From: Beroe forskalii
Taxonomy: Eukaryota > Ctenophora > Nuda > Beroida > Beroidae
Direction of reading: 5' to 3'
Assembly: GCA_011033025.1 (NCBI GenBank)
Contig: WFMF01000384.1
Span: 107,831 to 171,830, forward strand
DNA: 64,000 bases
Shown piece by piece: positions 31,923-44,639 of this stretch. The translations under genes were made by a program, and so were the position numbers. The notes beneath the pieces are model-generated. The model was not told where the DNA came from. It was given only the letters and a program-made list of their open reading frames with translations, and did no database searches. Each line of letters opens with the position of its first letter. Position 1 is the first letter of the stretch.

Positions 31923-34900
31923 CTGTAAGTAACTTTTTCCAAGATCAGCTGCTTCCCCTGGACTGTCAGCCACACCTGTCTCAACTAAAAATGCCACCAT
32001 GTTTCTTCCTGGAAATGTACCAGTTTATATTCGCCTCTATCGACAATTGATATGACCAAATAATATGACCTAATAATATAACATGATCATGTGTAATTTT
32101 GGATCATGTTGTATTCCCTGATCAATATCATTGGTTATGCCGGACTAAATGATGATGGGCAGTCCTAAGTTGGAGAGGAAAATATAGTGCTAGAGAAAAT
32201 AAGCTCAATTTTTGTTATTTGGCAAGTTTGTGTCTGAGGTAACTCTAGGTTAATTTATCTATTTTCGTTGTAATGAGCTTGAATCTTTGAATGGTCAATA
32301 AACTGATAATTGTTTTCCAAAATCTTATCACATGTCAAGTTTATCAAATTACAAACAAAGCATAGCCTACCTTCAAAAATATCATTATTTTCCTTTCGTA
32401 TTGGTGGGTAATGAGCAGTAAAGACAGCTCTGTGATATAAAACAAAACGTCTACAGCGTTCTAGATCATCAAGTGGTAGGTTTTTGATTTCTGGTGAATT
32501 ATCAAAATCTGCTATGTACCCTAGGGAATAGGTATTGATTTTAGATTAGATTTTATTAAGAACTTAAGAACTTCATTGAACTGCAAGGCCAAGAATAATA
32601 ATTATTATAAAGGATTAAGGCAGTTGAAGCACCCGTGCTTAGTAGAGCCCATATGCCGGCTGAAAACGGAGTTGAAATCCCGCGATTTTTTAGAGGGTAG
32701 TAGAAAAATATATTCCATCTAGGAAAGCATAATTTTTATTTGAAATTAGGGGCCTTTAGATTTTCCGTTATTAATGCTCAAAGTTGGAAAAAGAATCACG
32801 AAGAACAAGGCCGAGTTTAGGATTGATTCACCAGTTGCACGCGTTGCTATGGTGATTGGTGATTGCGCGCAAAAACTGCACGTGCATTTTAACGAAGATT
32901 GTGCGATTTCGTTACTGTGCACTTTGGAATTAACGTTTCCAATGTTTTAATTCATAATTTACGTTCTTAATGGAATTTCCGAGTTTGGTAAAAATTTTAC
33001 GACAGAAGACTATCAACTCTTATCACTATTGTACTATTGTAGGAGAAAAGGTCAGAGTTGAACAATTTGTTCCATTGTGAAAATCAGCGATAATTCTTTC
33101 ATATCAAGATATTTGTATTTTGATGGTTTGCCGCGAGGATTCCACAGAAGGAGATATTTATAATTGCTCAAGTTAGAAGTGGGTTCTAAACAGTTACAGA
33201 TGAAAATGCGATCAATTTTGATTCAATGAGCTTGGATTCAAATTTGTTGCCCATCTTTTCTCTGATTCTGAACTTTGAATGAGAAAACCATTGTTCTTGA
33301 GTTCGCCATATTTACTGTCCTCAACATTAATTTACAATCGCAAAATCTGAAATATTTTTGATTCATATTCAAATCCTATGTAAATATTTCGTAATTTCGT
33401 TTTGTTGCACCCCTACCCCCAGTAACAAAAAATTGCCTCAATGACTTCGTTCAATTTATTTTACGTCCAACTGACTATATTATGTCCAATGAAAGATAAA
33501 ACCCGACGGGTTTTCTCGTCTTATCTAAATTGTGGAGTAGGGTTAATTTGAATCATTGTCAGAATATTCCCAATATTGGATATCCTTCATATTATGTTTT
33601 ACACTATTATAATTGCCATGATTAGCTATGGAATTGACAGATGCATCATATCATTTAATACATACTTGATAAAAGTGTCTTTATTTTCATGGGTATGTAA
33701 GTAAATCGTTCCAATTCTTCCTCCATTGAGCCTGGACTGAAATCAGATTATCTATCTAATATTTATTAATAAAAATTATTCGACATAATTGGGGGTGGGT
33801 AGGGTACTTATGGCTTTATGGAACATACTAAGATATATCCATACTCCATGGTTTAACAAATTGGGACATAAAATTCATCTTTTTTACCGACATCCCATAA
33901 AAAAGTGCCATTGCACTTTAAATTGAAATTATCCAAGAACACCCTATCACAAACATTTTTAGTTTTTTGTTGTTGGAAAAGTCCTCAGTAGTTCAGTATA
34001 CTGAATAGATACCTTATGCAGAACATTGCAGTCATTGCAGCACCAGCTAAGTCAGCAATGATAAGTGCAGTTAATTCTGTGAATTCTAGGATTCCATCTG
34101 CTGTGAAGTTCATCTTCCCCCAGTAGTTTATGTTCCTTATGCCAAATGTCAACTCCTACAGATTGCCAATTTAGCAATATGGTGATTTATTATGATTAGA
34201 TCAAAATGGTAATGAAGTATTTTGATCTTTTCTTCCTCCTTCAACACAAATTTCAAAAATGAGTGAATAGAAGTCTGCTTACCAATATAATGAGGCAAAA
34301 AGTGTAGCAGAAACATATCTTGCATGCAGTGAACTTTTCTTTATCTTCATCTGATATATCATACTCTATGAGTTCTTGATGAGCATCTGGCAGACGCCCT
34401 CCAATTTGCTGTTTTAAGTACCAAGCCAGAATCATAGCAGCAATATATAGAATCACTGCAATACTATTGAATACGGTGTATACAATTACCTAGGACAGTG
34501 ATCATAGGTAGTAATAATAATCTTGTTAACGTGATGACAGTTTAATTGATATATTTCCATTATTAGGGACATTTCAGGCACTCTTCATAACTTCATAAGG
34601 AGATCTTATTATAATTCTTCAAACTTACACTTATAGGATAAGGTATGTTGACATCACTTGTATCATTCTGAAAAGAAACATGGGCATTATATGTCAATCT
34701 TAACGTGTAAACTGGTAAGAAATGTAAAAATTTATGAGCTTTCTCCAAACTATTGAAGCCAGGGGGTTATTATATGCCAATCTGCTATACAATATTATAA
34801 ATTTATAATCTAGGGTTGTGTTGAGAAACACACTTTGTATATACCAACATCTGACACAATAGCTGTTCGTACTGAACGGAACCTCTCAGCTTCAGTTCCT

Positions 34901-37900
34901 TGTTTAACATGCCGTTCAGCAAGGATATCCACTAAGCTCGCCAGGCTAGGCCATATACGAACAACCATAGGGACATAAGTTGGTTTTATACCTTAAGGAT
35001 CTTGAAGACTCTTCCATGTGTTTGAAATTAGATATCAACACAGTACTGTTATCTTCGATTTTGATGTTATATAAGCTAGTCTTTATGTGAGAGAGGAGGC
35101 GGAAGAACCGACCATCAACTACGATCTCACCAGACTACGGAACTAATCAGGGTTGTGTTGAGAAACACAGTTTGTATATACCAACATCTGACACAATAAT
35201 TGCTCGTACTGAACGGAACCTCTCAGCTTCAGTTCCTTGCATATCATGTCGTTCAGCAAGGACATCCACTAAGCTCGCCAGGCTAGGCCATTTATCTTAA
35301 ACTATTGAATTTATTACCTAGTCGGCTTTTATTCAAATTGCCGATAAGGGCAAAAAGACTTTGGAATTTTTGTCCAAAGGACATTTGAAAGGGCTGGTTA
35401 AATTGGCGCTGGTTACATAAATGGTCAGTTAACTTAGGTCCAATGAAACTTTTATTACTTGGCTTATACAATATTTAATACACTTGAACATAAACGTTAT
35501 TCAAAACAGATTATCACCAAAATAAGCATTGAATATAATTAACTCATTAAACTGGGATTTGGTTTTAGGTCTCTTGATACAAGTATACAAACAAGAGTAT
35601 AACTGGGGTTTTGGACTTCTGGTGGCCTGACCTGCCAACCACTAAAACAAACTTGCCCAAGTCCAGGGCCTCTTTAAATTATTCGTTTTTTGTTCATAGG
35701 ACCAGTAAAAAGTGGCCCTAATAAGTAGCTGGCTAAATTAAGACAAGAGACATAAAGACCAATAAAAATGTATGTCTATCACCAAACTTTACACAGTTTA
35801 TAGTGAAAATATATGTAGATAATACTAACCTTTTTTCTTATATCCAAGAAAAATGTAATGCTCTTGTTGTTATACTGCAGTGAGCCACTTTGAATTTCAG
35901 ATTTGAAGCAAAGATAAGTAGCAATGTGAATCACAGTTGGAATCAATATAGCTGTTCTGAAATTGACATGATTTTAAATGGATTATTTGAATACCATTTG
36001 GGTGATTGTATCATGAATCACTAAGGGTTGCATACCTAGTTTACAAGAAGAGTACTTTTTAGATCATATTGGCATTCATTTAAATCTATTAAAATTACTA
36101 ACGGGTGATAACTAAAAAATGGGACTTTTTTGTAACGGTCACTGCAGCCAAACCACTGAATCTTCACCATATTTTTTGGTATTCCGAGAATTTCAGCTGT
36201 TCAAGCCGTTGGAGTGGAGAACCATGACACATTTTGTAAGGAAACTCCGAAAATTGTTTGTACAGTTGATTTTATAAACTTTTTGGTGCTAAAGAATAAA
36301 GATTCCTTTTTGACTTGGCGGGGAAATTGAGCATGTCAAATATTTTGTTTTCACACAGTCATGCACTGACGAAAATTTCGTGAGCATATCTCAAGGATAA
36401 GTGCACTTTATCCACCCTCGAAATTTCAGAAAATTGCACTTTCGACAAAAATTGCATTTTCCGAGATTTTTGTGGTTTGGTGATTTTTTGTTACTGGGGG
36501 TAGGGGTGCAACGACACAACGTAACGAAATTACGAAATATTTTAATAGGATTTGAATATGAATCAATAAATATTGCAGATTTTGCGATTGTAAATTAATG
36601 TCGAGGGCACATAACAGTAAATAAGAAGAACTCAAGAACAATGGTTTTCTAATACAAAGTTCCGATTCGGAGAAAAGATGGGCAACAGATTTGAATCCAA
36701 GCTCATTGAAATCAAAATTGTCCGCATTTTCATCTGTTTAGAACCCACTTCTAACTTGAGTAATTGAAAATTCCTCCTCCTGTCGAATCCTCGCAGCAAA
36801 CCATCAAAAGATCAAAACTACAAATATCTTGATACGAAAGAATTATCGCTGATTTTCACAATGGAACAAAGTGTTCAAGTATTACCTTTTCTCCTTAAAT
36901 AGTGATTAGAGTTGATAGTCTTCTGTCGTAAAATTTTTACCAAACTCGAAAATTCCATTGAGAACGTTAATTATAACTTAAAACAGTTGAAACGTTTCCA
37001 AAGTACACAGTTACGAAATGGCAGAATCTTCGTTAAATGCACGTGCAGTTTTTGCGCGCAATCACCAATCACCATGGCAACGCATGCAACTGGTGAATTA
37101 AACCTTCAACTCGATCATGTTTTTCGCGATTCTTTTCCAACTTTGAGCATTAATTACGGAAAATCTAAGGCCAAAATTCAAATAAGAATAATGCTTCTCT
37201 AGAGGGAATTTATTTTTCTACTACCCTGCAAAAAATCGCAGGATTTCAACTCCGTTTCAAGCCGGCGTTTGGGTTGCGCTAAGCACGGTGCTTCAACTGC
37301 CTTAATCCTTTAGAAAAATCATTCTTATGTGCAATACAGACTCTTCAAAATCAATTTGACTACTGTTTCCATTTTTTCAATGTCTTGCAAAGACAAATCC
37401 AGGTTCATGGGCGTAGGAACCCACAAATACTGTCAATTGTACGCTGATCATTAAAGTAACCCTAATTTGATGGGTAAAACATGGGTGTGTTTTGGACTAA
37501 CATTTTCTGATTGCTTATAACTGGATATGGTTATGCACTCACCCTAAAAATTTTTATATACAGACCACCACAAAGGTTCAGTGCATCATGGTATGGCCCG
37601 AAAAAGTTGCCAGTCAACTTCAATGGCTGTCAACAAGCCATCAAAGTGGTTGGTTTTTATGGTACCATTAGAAAACTGTACAAACCATTTTCCAAGTTTC
37701 CTTACAAAATGTGTCACAATCCTCCACTCCAACAACCCGAACAGCCGAAACTCTCGGAGCACATGGGAAAATGGCTAATCTTACTCAGAATACCAAAAAA
37801 TATGATGAAAACTCAATGGTCTGGCTGCAGTGACCGTCACAAAAAAGTCCCATTTTTTAGTTATCACCCGTTAGGTCTTAGTTAGGTTTGGGACCATCCA

Positions 37901-40900
37901 CACTGAGGGAGGGAAAGAGCATAATTAATATACTAATATAGTCTTCAATTAATTTCTGGGAGTCTTCATGGAGATAAATGATTCATTGAGATAAATTAAA
38001 CAAGAAATGCGCCTGCCGGCTTATTTCTTGTGCCCGTTGTTCCCGTATGCAGGCGCTTAATTTCCTGTTCCCTGTGGCTGGTATTAAACATACCGTCATT
38101 AGAAATAGAAATATTATAATTAAAGTCTAATTACATATTCAAAAGCAATGTCAGATCAGCGAAATCAAGGGATCTTGAAACTCATCGAATGGAGAAAGTC
38201 CCAAACAGTGCTGAAACTAAAGATGTAAATTAAACATTAAAACACGCCGTAACCATTGTCTGTCTCGCTTACTGACAAGATTTCTCGATGAGTTGACGAT
38301 GAAACGCTTCATCGTTTTGAACATCACAAAACTATGATTTATGAATCAATTTTATAAATATTCCATTTGTTAAAGTATAAACTGGAAAGAATAGATACGC
38401 TTGTTTTCTTTAACCTCGGCGAGTGCTTAAATTCTATGCAAAGCAATATATGGCTGTACGTGATCACAAGTCGCACGTGCATTTTACTGCATGCGCAAAA
38501 TTTATGAACACCTGCCATGTTCTGTTTGTGCGTGTACGCATTCATTCTTGGTGTTTCCTTTTGAGCTTTGTTAATCATCTCGTGCCACATCAAGCGTGCG
38601 CATTATCATTTATCAAGCGTTTCCATTCGAAATCACATCATTTTCTGTCCTTACAAGTTTCTGCTGTTTGATGTTATGTTGCTAATGCTCAAATACCACA
38701 GTCAGAGGCCAGAGCTCACTTGATTGCGCGGATTGCACATGGCGACTATTGATATTCAACCAAATGCAATGTCCTTCCTGGGCAGTGGGCGTCGAAATTT
38801 GCGACTTTATGATCAACTGTGCCAACTTGAACCTTTAAAAAGGATTACTTGATTCAAGATTAAAGATTCAAATTTCGTAAATTCATGATGGAGAATTTCA
38901 AGAAAATCGGAAGTCATTCATGTAACTCTCATTATTGAAAAGTTTGAAGAAATTGAAGAATGAGGAAAGATTTAAAAAAATCAATTTCCAAGTTTCAACA
39001 TTAAGATGAACAGAGCATTGAACCCGGATAACTGCAAGCTAGCTGCAGTGCAAACAGTACAGAATGCCACTACACCAAGCTATATTGGCGCGAGTGATAT
39101 TATAAAGGAGCAGTCGGATGCTTGAAGTGACATACATACCACATGCACGCACGCATACGACCAAATTTGGTCGCACGCAGCACACCACCTATTTCAGATT
39201 TAACAGTACGCGTAAAGGTAGTATACACACAACCCCCACAAAACACGATCTCTGCTAACCTTTTCTCAATGCCTTTTTGTAAAACAAAAACGCAATTGGG
39301 AACAGGAAAAAATCTGTAGTTTAAGTTATTTTTTAGTTTTTTGATAATAAGTAGGTATTATGTTAGCCCATGTGTTCTGCAAAATCTGTACTACACAGTT
39401 TTTCATAACAATAGAATAATAAATATGGTTTTATGCCACTGACAAACTAGGCAGTAGACCAGTAGGCACTTTGTTAAATTGCTTGGTGGGTACTTTATAT
39501 TTAATGTGGGTGACAGGTACTGGGTACATTTAGTACAATATTGTTGATTTTTGAAATGAGGGCCAACTTCTTAAATCTTTAAAACTTGACTTACATAATG
39601 ATAGATATGACAAGTAGAAGCCATCTTTTTCTCACAAATCTGCAACACTTGTACAAGAAAAGTAATGCAATCAATGTTGTGCAACCTGATAGCAAATGTT
39701 TTTGATGGATCAGTCAATACAATATACTGATAAAAACATGTAAATTTTTGTGATTGAATAGTTTATTCATCATCAGATTCAGTAACCCAAGACACTTGCT
39801 TTTTGCATACCTAAGTGATCTATCATTGATATTGCTGAGAGGACCATAGGAAGGGCCATGGATGTATGGTTTTCCACTACTTTTTTAAGGATGAAGGTAC
39901 CAATCACAGTTGCCATGTTAGTCACCAGGTCTATAGATAACACGATGAATATCATCTTCCTCAATATCTAAGTAAACAAAGTTTTAAGTAAACAAAGTTT
40001 TTTTTTATTGATTCGTAAGGAGCTAATTCGTAATTGCAATAAACGTTGTTATAACATGGGTTTAAAAACTGTCACATGGATCAAGAAATTCGGATCAAGA
40101 AAACGGTAGTGATCAACTTGGTTGAGAACATAATGCATTAATATAGTATTTTACAACTCCTAGGGTCATATTAACCTGCTATAAGTTTTTGATTATGACC
40201 TACTTTAGTATGGTTAATTTTAGATTATGCATGAGTTTAGTGAGGTTAAGTTTTGATTATTGCCTACTTTAGTGCGGTTAATTTTTGATTATCAAGCGAC
40301 CTTTGTGTCTTTTTATTGGGGTCTCGCCGCTCATACTGAAAACGTGACAATGAATTTTCATGACGTCTAGGTATCACTTCGTAACACACTACGTGACTTT
40401 TAAAATATGCAGGCTGTGTGCCAGAATGCCAGATTCACTACCTAAGTACCTAGTATGCATTCCTTCTTAATTTTACAGATATGATACACCAATTTAAAAA
40501 AAGATGTAAATGATATCCAATATCGGCTAATTAAGCAATCTAATGCATATTCACCAGCGTCATTTTGTATGTCGTTTAAAATATTCTTTATCATCTCCGT
40601 TTCGGGCGTTAATCGCTCGTTAAATCTTCGACCTTCGGTCTCGGATTTAACTACAAGTATCATCTCGGGCTTCACCCTCGATGATAATTTAGCGATTAAC
40701 CCCCTGAACCTCGATGACAAAGACTATACTTAGTAACATTTTTGCTAGATTTGTAATCAATGTACATTAAGATTTCTTATTGAGAATAATTTGGTATGAT
40801 GCACTCTAATTAATGATTAACTAACAGCAGCAGGCCCATTTGGCCTGCAAATTATACACAGCTCACTCGGCACTGCTACGCAACACCTTGTTTGCAACTT

Positions 40901-41675
40901 TTAAATGCAAAATTTCTAATTGATTGAAAACTTTTTACCGCATCAAAAAATTCCAATCAGATCAAAAGCTATGAACGAAGAAATCAAAACAACATTAAAT
41001 AGATATGAATAGGCGTGCAGTTAATCTGCACGTGCAATTTTCCTTTCTGCACGCATGTTGCCATGGTGCGTGACAGACACACAGAAAACAATACAGTTCT
41101 GTCCTAATTTTATGACAATTAAATAATTGTTTATTTACCGAATTGTGATGAATCCTGGCATATATCAGCATAGCAAAAATCAAAAGCATCATCAAGCTTG
41201 TCAATGCAAACGTCCATCGATCGTTTGTTACATAATAATCTAATGGACTTATCGAACTGGTTTCATAATTTGGGAGAATCTCTTTCACGATAACTAGACT
41301 ATACATCAGCAGCACCCTGTCAATATAGGGATTTAAGAAGAAACAAAAAAATCGTCTTGAATTAATAAACAAACAATATTATCAAAACGTTATACCTGAG
41401 CTCTGAATTTTACACCAATTGTCCACATATAATTGAGATCTATAATCTGTTAATGTGTTAATAAACTCATCTGTTTCCCTTGTGCTTACCCTAATATTGT
41501 TGAAAGTAAGAATGCTGCAATGTAATTGATTGGATATCCCACATGTTTGAGGATGTATATTTGAACATAAATGCTTGAAGGAGAAGTGGAATGTCCAAGT
41601 ATGATGAATTCGTCCTTCAGTTTTTTATCACCCCAGAGTCTGTAGATCATGAAATACCCGACAGGATACACTATT
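31923..41675 (-). CDS. Divergent seven-helix receptor-like gene, 3' and 5' ends not found
   Basis: Minus-strand exons in order are 41675-41490, 41316-41139, 39967-39811, 39685-39595, 35956-35830, 34667-34629, 34489-34283, 34155-34013, 32520-32371 and 32008-31923. Phases chain at every join except 34013/32520, which is off by one, so a small exon may be missing. The translation has about eight hydrophobic segments. One N-terminal segment is followed by seven GPCR-like ones: WTFALTSLMMLLIFAMLIYA (1), IFIVLSIDLVTNMATVIG (2), the Cys-bearing HLGCTTLIALLFLYK end of helix 3, WLLLVISIIITAILIPTV (4), VIVYTVFNSIAVILYIAA (5), CFCYTFCLIIL (6) and LTALIIADLAGAAMTAMF (7). LSIDL in helix 2 resembles the conserved Asp of rhodopsin-like receptors. 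The DRY and NPxxY motifs are not recognisable. Long introns hold transposable elements. No family can be named. Confidence 0.6.
32598..33440 (+). repeat. Dispersed repeat of about 840 bp, copy 1
   Basis: It runs from GGATTAAGGCAGTTGAAGCA to CACCCCTACCCCCAGTAAC and recurs inverted at 36485-37315 with scattered differences. It lies in an intron of the minus-strand gene. No ORF of note is visible. Confidence 0.8.
34812..35292. repeat. Direct repeat of about 140 bp, two copies
   Basis: Copies at 34812-34954 and 35150-35292 share GGGTTGTGTTGAGAAACAC through CGCCAGGCTAGGCCAT. Each contains an imperfect inner palindrome around ACTGAACGGAACC and GTTCAGCAAGG. They lie in the intron between exons 35830-35956 and 34629-34667 and could be two SINE-like or MITE-like insertions. 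Confidence 0.75.
36100..37877. mobile_element. Terminal-inverted-repeat element, probable TA target, with nested repeat
   Basis: The left end CTAACGGGTGATAACTAAAA and the right end, its inverse finishing TTATCACCCGTTAG, form inverted repeats of about 190 bp (36100-36290 and 37655-37877). The junctions read TA on both sides, fitting a TA-duplicating Tc1/mariner-type element. The interior is occupied by the 840-bp repeat (36485-37315), so that repeat inserted into it or was captured. The ORF at 37511-37885 crosses the right end and has no transposase motif I can see. Confidence 0.65.
36485..37315 (-). repeat. Dispersed repeat of about 840 bp, copy 2 (inverted)
   Basis: This is the inverse of 32598-33440, from GTTACTGGGGGTAGGGGTG to TGCTTCAACTGCCTTAATCC. 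The two copies flank four exons of the minus-strand gene, so recombination between them would invert that block. Confidence 0.8.
37880..39590. other. Intron of the minus-strand gene, nothing recognised
   Basis: AT-rich sequence between exons 39595-39685 and 35830-35956. The short ORFs at 38339-38671 overlap on both strands and show no family features. Confidence 0.4.
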
Positions 41676-41703
41676 CTGGTAGATGGATTATGTGTATACT
41701 ATA

Positions 41704-43360
41704 TTATATCCACTCGCGTGCGCTTTTTGAAGACATTTTAGGTAGCGGGCGCGCGCGGCCCGGTAAAATATCTGCACGCTAAATTTTTATACCCACCGGA
41801 TATAGCCCGGCCCGCGAGAGCAGTTCTACGCCGGTTGCAATATAGCCCGCCTCTTGGAAGAAAAATATTTTTGGTGCTAAACTGGCTGAGATCATTGAAA
41901 GTGTTCACAACAACAATTTTAGCAGCAAAATATCGATCATGAGGCAAAAAACTGGCAAATAGAAGGATTTTGTGGAGTTGATTATCGACAAAACATCGAG
42001 GCGATGGAAAGTTAAGAGTCAAAACACTGAAACTGATATTCATCATTGTTCAGCAGCTTACTGAATCATGAAATTATGAGAAGTAGTTCAACTTCGAAAT
42101 AGAATTGGATAAAATTGACAGCAAAACAACATAGGTATCGATAATTAATAAATATTCAACAAAATATGTGGCCAACAGTAGACAAAAGTCGAGTCAAATA
42201 GCAGAGAAAACAGTGAACTGCAGTGATAGCAGTGACAGCAGCAATTCTGTAAAATTCTGTAAAACTAAAAGCAATCATTCCGAGAAAGAGAAGTAAAAAG
42301 ATACAAAATCAAAAACGAGAGAATGAAATACAATATCATGAAATAAAGCTAGGAATTTGCATTTGTGTTGATCATTAATTGCATTGCCATGTTGTCATGG
42401 TTACAAATTCTTCGGAAATAGCAAGAGGTGAGTGAGAGCAATACGTCATTATCATTAGTAACAATGGTGCATTATTTTTTCTCACACACAGCGGATACGA
42501 TGTAAAATAAATGCCGCCTAATTACCGCGACACTCTGATACATAGTGCAACTTCTCATGAGAAAAATTTTGAGGGACACTTTATTCTATTGACTTACCAT
42601 ATTCAACCATGGTAATTACGTCATTCTCATTTGTCTATTATAACAGTGCAGAGTTTCACCAAATGTAAATACGCTCATTTTAACCCATTTTATTTCATCG
42701 TTTTGTATCTCTTTTCAAGTTCTGCTGTAACTGATGCGTTTCACAAAGTGACATGCTACCATTTTCCCCTTTGTTTGTTTTTCCAATTATTGTTTGTTTT
42801 TCCAAGATTGCTAGTGTTTTAAGTTTAATTAACAGCATCTAACCACATTTTTAGCCAATAATCCTTCGTTTGCAAGACCTTTGAGATTGATCCATGCTTA
42901 GATTCGATTCGCCTTTAAAATTTTCGCCCTCGGGCCCTCGGGCTCATAACTTCTACATAAGCTTTACGAACCCCTTCGATCAAATACTTACGGTGCTTAA
43001 TCGTGTTTGTATTGCATTTGTGAAAAAATTAAATTTTTGTTAATTAGAGAAAAAACTCAATATTATTGTTGCAAAACCTTCCTGTGTGTTCAAATCTTCG
43101 AGGATTTACTTGAACATTCAACTTTTTTCATCTTAGATATGCCATTCTCCCAAAAAGCTCACGCGAGTGGATATATACCATATACTCCTCGCCTCATGGG
43201 CTGAATTTCGTATAGCACTCGGGCTCTTCGAGCCCTGCGTGCTATACGATATATATCCCACTCGGGCTAGCGCCCTCGAGGGATATATTTTCATATCGCA
43301 CGCGCATGCGCGTGCGATATGAAATTCAGCCCTAGAGGCTGCGGGTATATGTATATATAT
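41704..43360 (+). mobile_element. Element X, copy A, with hairpin tail
   Basis: The left end TATATCCACTCGCGTGCGCT is mirrored by AGCTCACGCGAGTGGATATA at about 43156-43175, giving imperfect inverted repeats of about 26 bp. Beyond that lies a tail with an outer inverted pair GGGCTGAATTTC/GAAATTCAGCCC and a perfect 28-bp palindrome on CGCACGCGCATGCGCGTGCG (43293-43320). The same arrangement occurs at 46065-47690, a right-end part at 8655-9083 and a left-end part at 63747-64000. It inserts beside or into ATATATCACC-like sequence. No coding sequence is recognised. This copy starts just upstream of the first exon I can see in the minus-strand gene. Confidence 0.75.
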
Positions 43361-43507
43361 TATTATGTATGTTACTGAGAATGGAACATTTTGACTACAA
43401 TAAAATAATAAATCGTAAACTCCCTTATTAACTTATTAAGTTATTATAGCACACTCATTGTATTTACTTACTTGGCTGGCATCGCAATTGCGATGTAATT
43501 TTTGGCA

Positions 43508-43700
43508 TTCCCGCCCTGGCCAGGGCGGTAACCCCCCGCGGTAATAAAAAAGACTGGCCAGGGTATATATTAGACGAACGAGTGTCACAGGGTGATATAA
43601 GAAGCATAATTCCCGCCCTGGCCAGGGCGGTAACCCCCCCGCGGTAAAAAGAAAACTGGCCAGGGGTATAAGTTAGAGATTTGAGTGTCACAGGGTGATA
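43508..43700 (-). repeat. Two copies of an approximately 90-bp GC-hairpin repeat (family Y)
   Basis: Each unit contains TATCACCCTGTGACACTC, CCTGGCCAG, ACCGCGGGGGGTTACCGC and a terminal CCCTGGCCAGGG palindrome. They are inverted here relative to 47690-47880 and 49485-49573, where three more copies lie. Confidence 0.75.
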
Positions 43701-44336
43701 GATATAATAATATATATCATGATAATTGGGAGCAAATTTGGAAAGCCGAGATGTCAAGAACGGGAAATGGTAGAGCCATGATCGAGGTCAGGTTTTGTTG
43801 ATCTAAGATGGGAAAATGTTATAGGCTATAAGAGAAGTTCTGGTGACGTCATTTTCCCGTCACTATGACGTCATCAACTTAGCAAAATTTTATTGCTTTT
43901 TTAGCGAGAATAGGCCATCTTTATGTGCATTTTTCACCAAGAAGGAATGGAGATAGCTCAAAAATGTTGCAAAATCGTTAGTTGGAAATTTAAAGAGCTT
44001 TCAGAAAATCATACGGATCATTGGGCTATCTCGATTTTTCATCGAGATATACGCGATTTTCTAAGTACGGTGAAAAATCATTTCAAAATTTTAGGAGAAA
44101 AATTAAACGAGTGATATGTCAAGAACTGCAGCTTATCTTGAGATGAGACCGGTCAAAGTATGTTGTACTAAGGGGAATTGTCTTATAGGCTATATGAGAA
44201 GTTGGTTTGAGCTTATTTGGGTGCTGTGATGACGTCATCAAAATCGCGTAAACCACTAAAATAGCGTATTTTGTGATAGAACGCTATTTTGCGCTACTTT
44301 TACATCTCCAACTCATAGAGTTTTCATCGGATTTGT

Positions 44337-44530
44337 GGGTCCGAATAACGGGGTCCGAATAACGGGGTCCGAATAACGGGGTCCGAATATCGGGGGTCCG
44401 AATAACGGGGTCCAATAACGGGGTCCAGTAATGGGGTCCGAATAACGGGGTCCGAATAACGGGGGTCCGAATATCGGGGGCCAGAGTAACAGGGTCCAAA
44501 TAACGGGGTCCGAATAACGGGGGTCCGAAT
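44337..44530. repeat. 14-bp minisatellite, GGGGTCCGAATAAC
   Basis: About a dozen head-to-tail units, some with an extra G or ATATC in place of ATAAC. They lie inside the left arm of foldback 2; the right arm lacks the expansion. Minus-strand ORFs of Pro/Thr-rich repeats here are artefacts. Confidence 0.9.
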
Positions 44531-44639
44531 TGGGGAAATATACGATGGACTAGTGAAGCACGAGTTCACGCGGACGTTTTGTAGAAATTAGATTTGAAGA
44601 AATTGAGATTTATTAATGATTTTTTTGTTATAAGCGATA

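Noticed and set aside
40442-40720. 92-codon minus-strand ORF
   Set aside because: It lies in an intron of the minus-strand gene over a small palindromic block (CTCGGGCTTCACCCTCG type), has no splice sites in phase, and looks like a MITE.
41704-43360. Element X as a Helitron
   Set aside because: A hairpin is followed by CTAG about 11 bp later, but homology between copies continues well past CTAG and the left end has an inverted partner, so the Helitron end structure does not hold.
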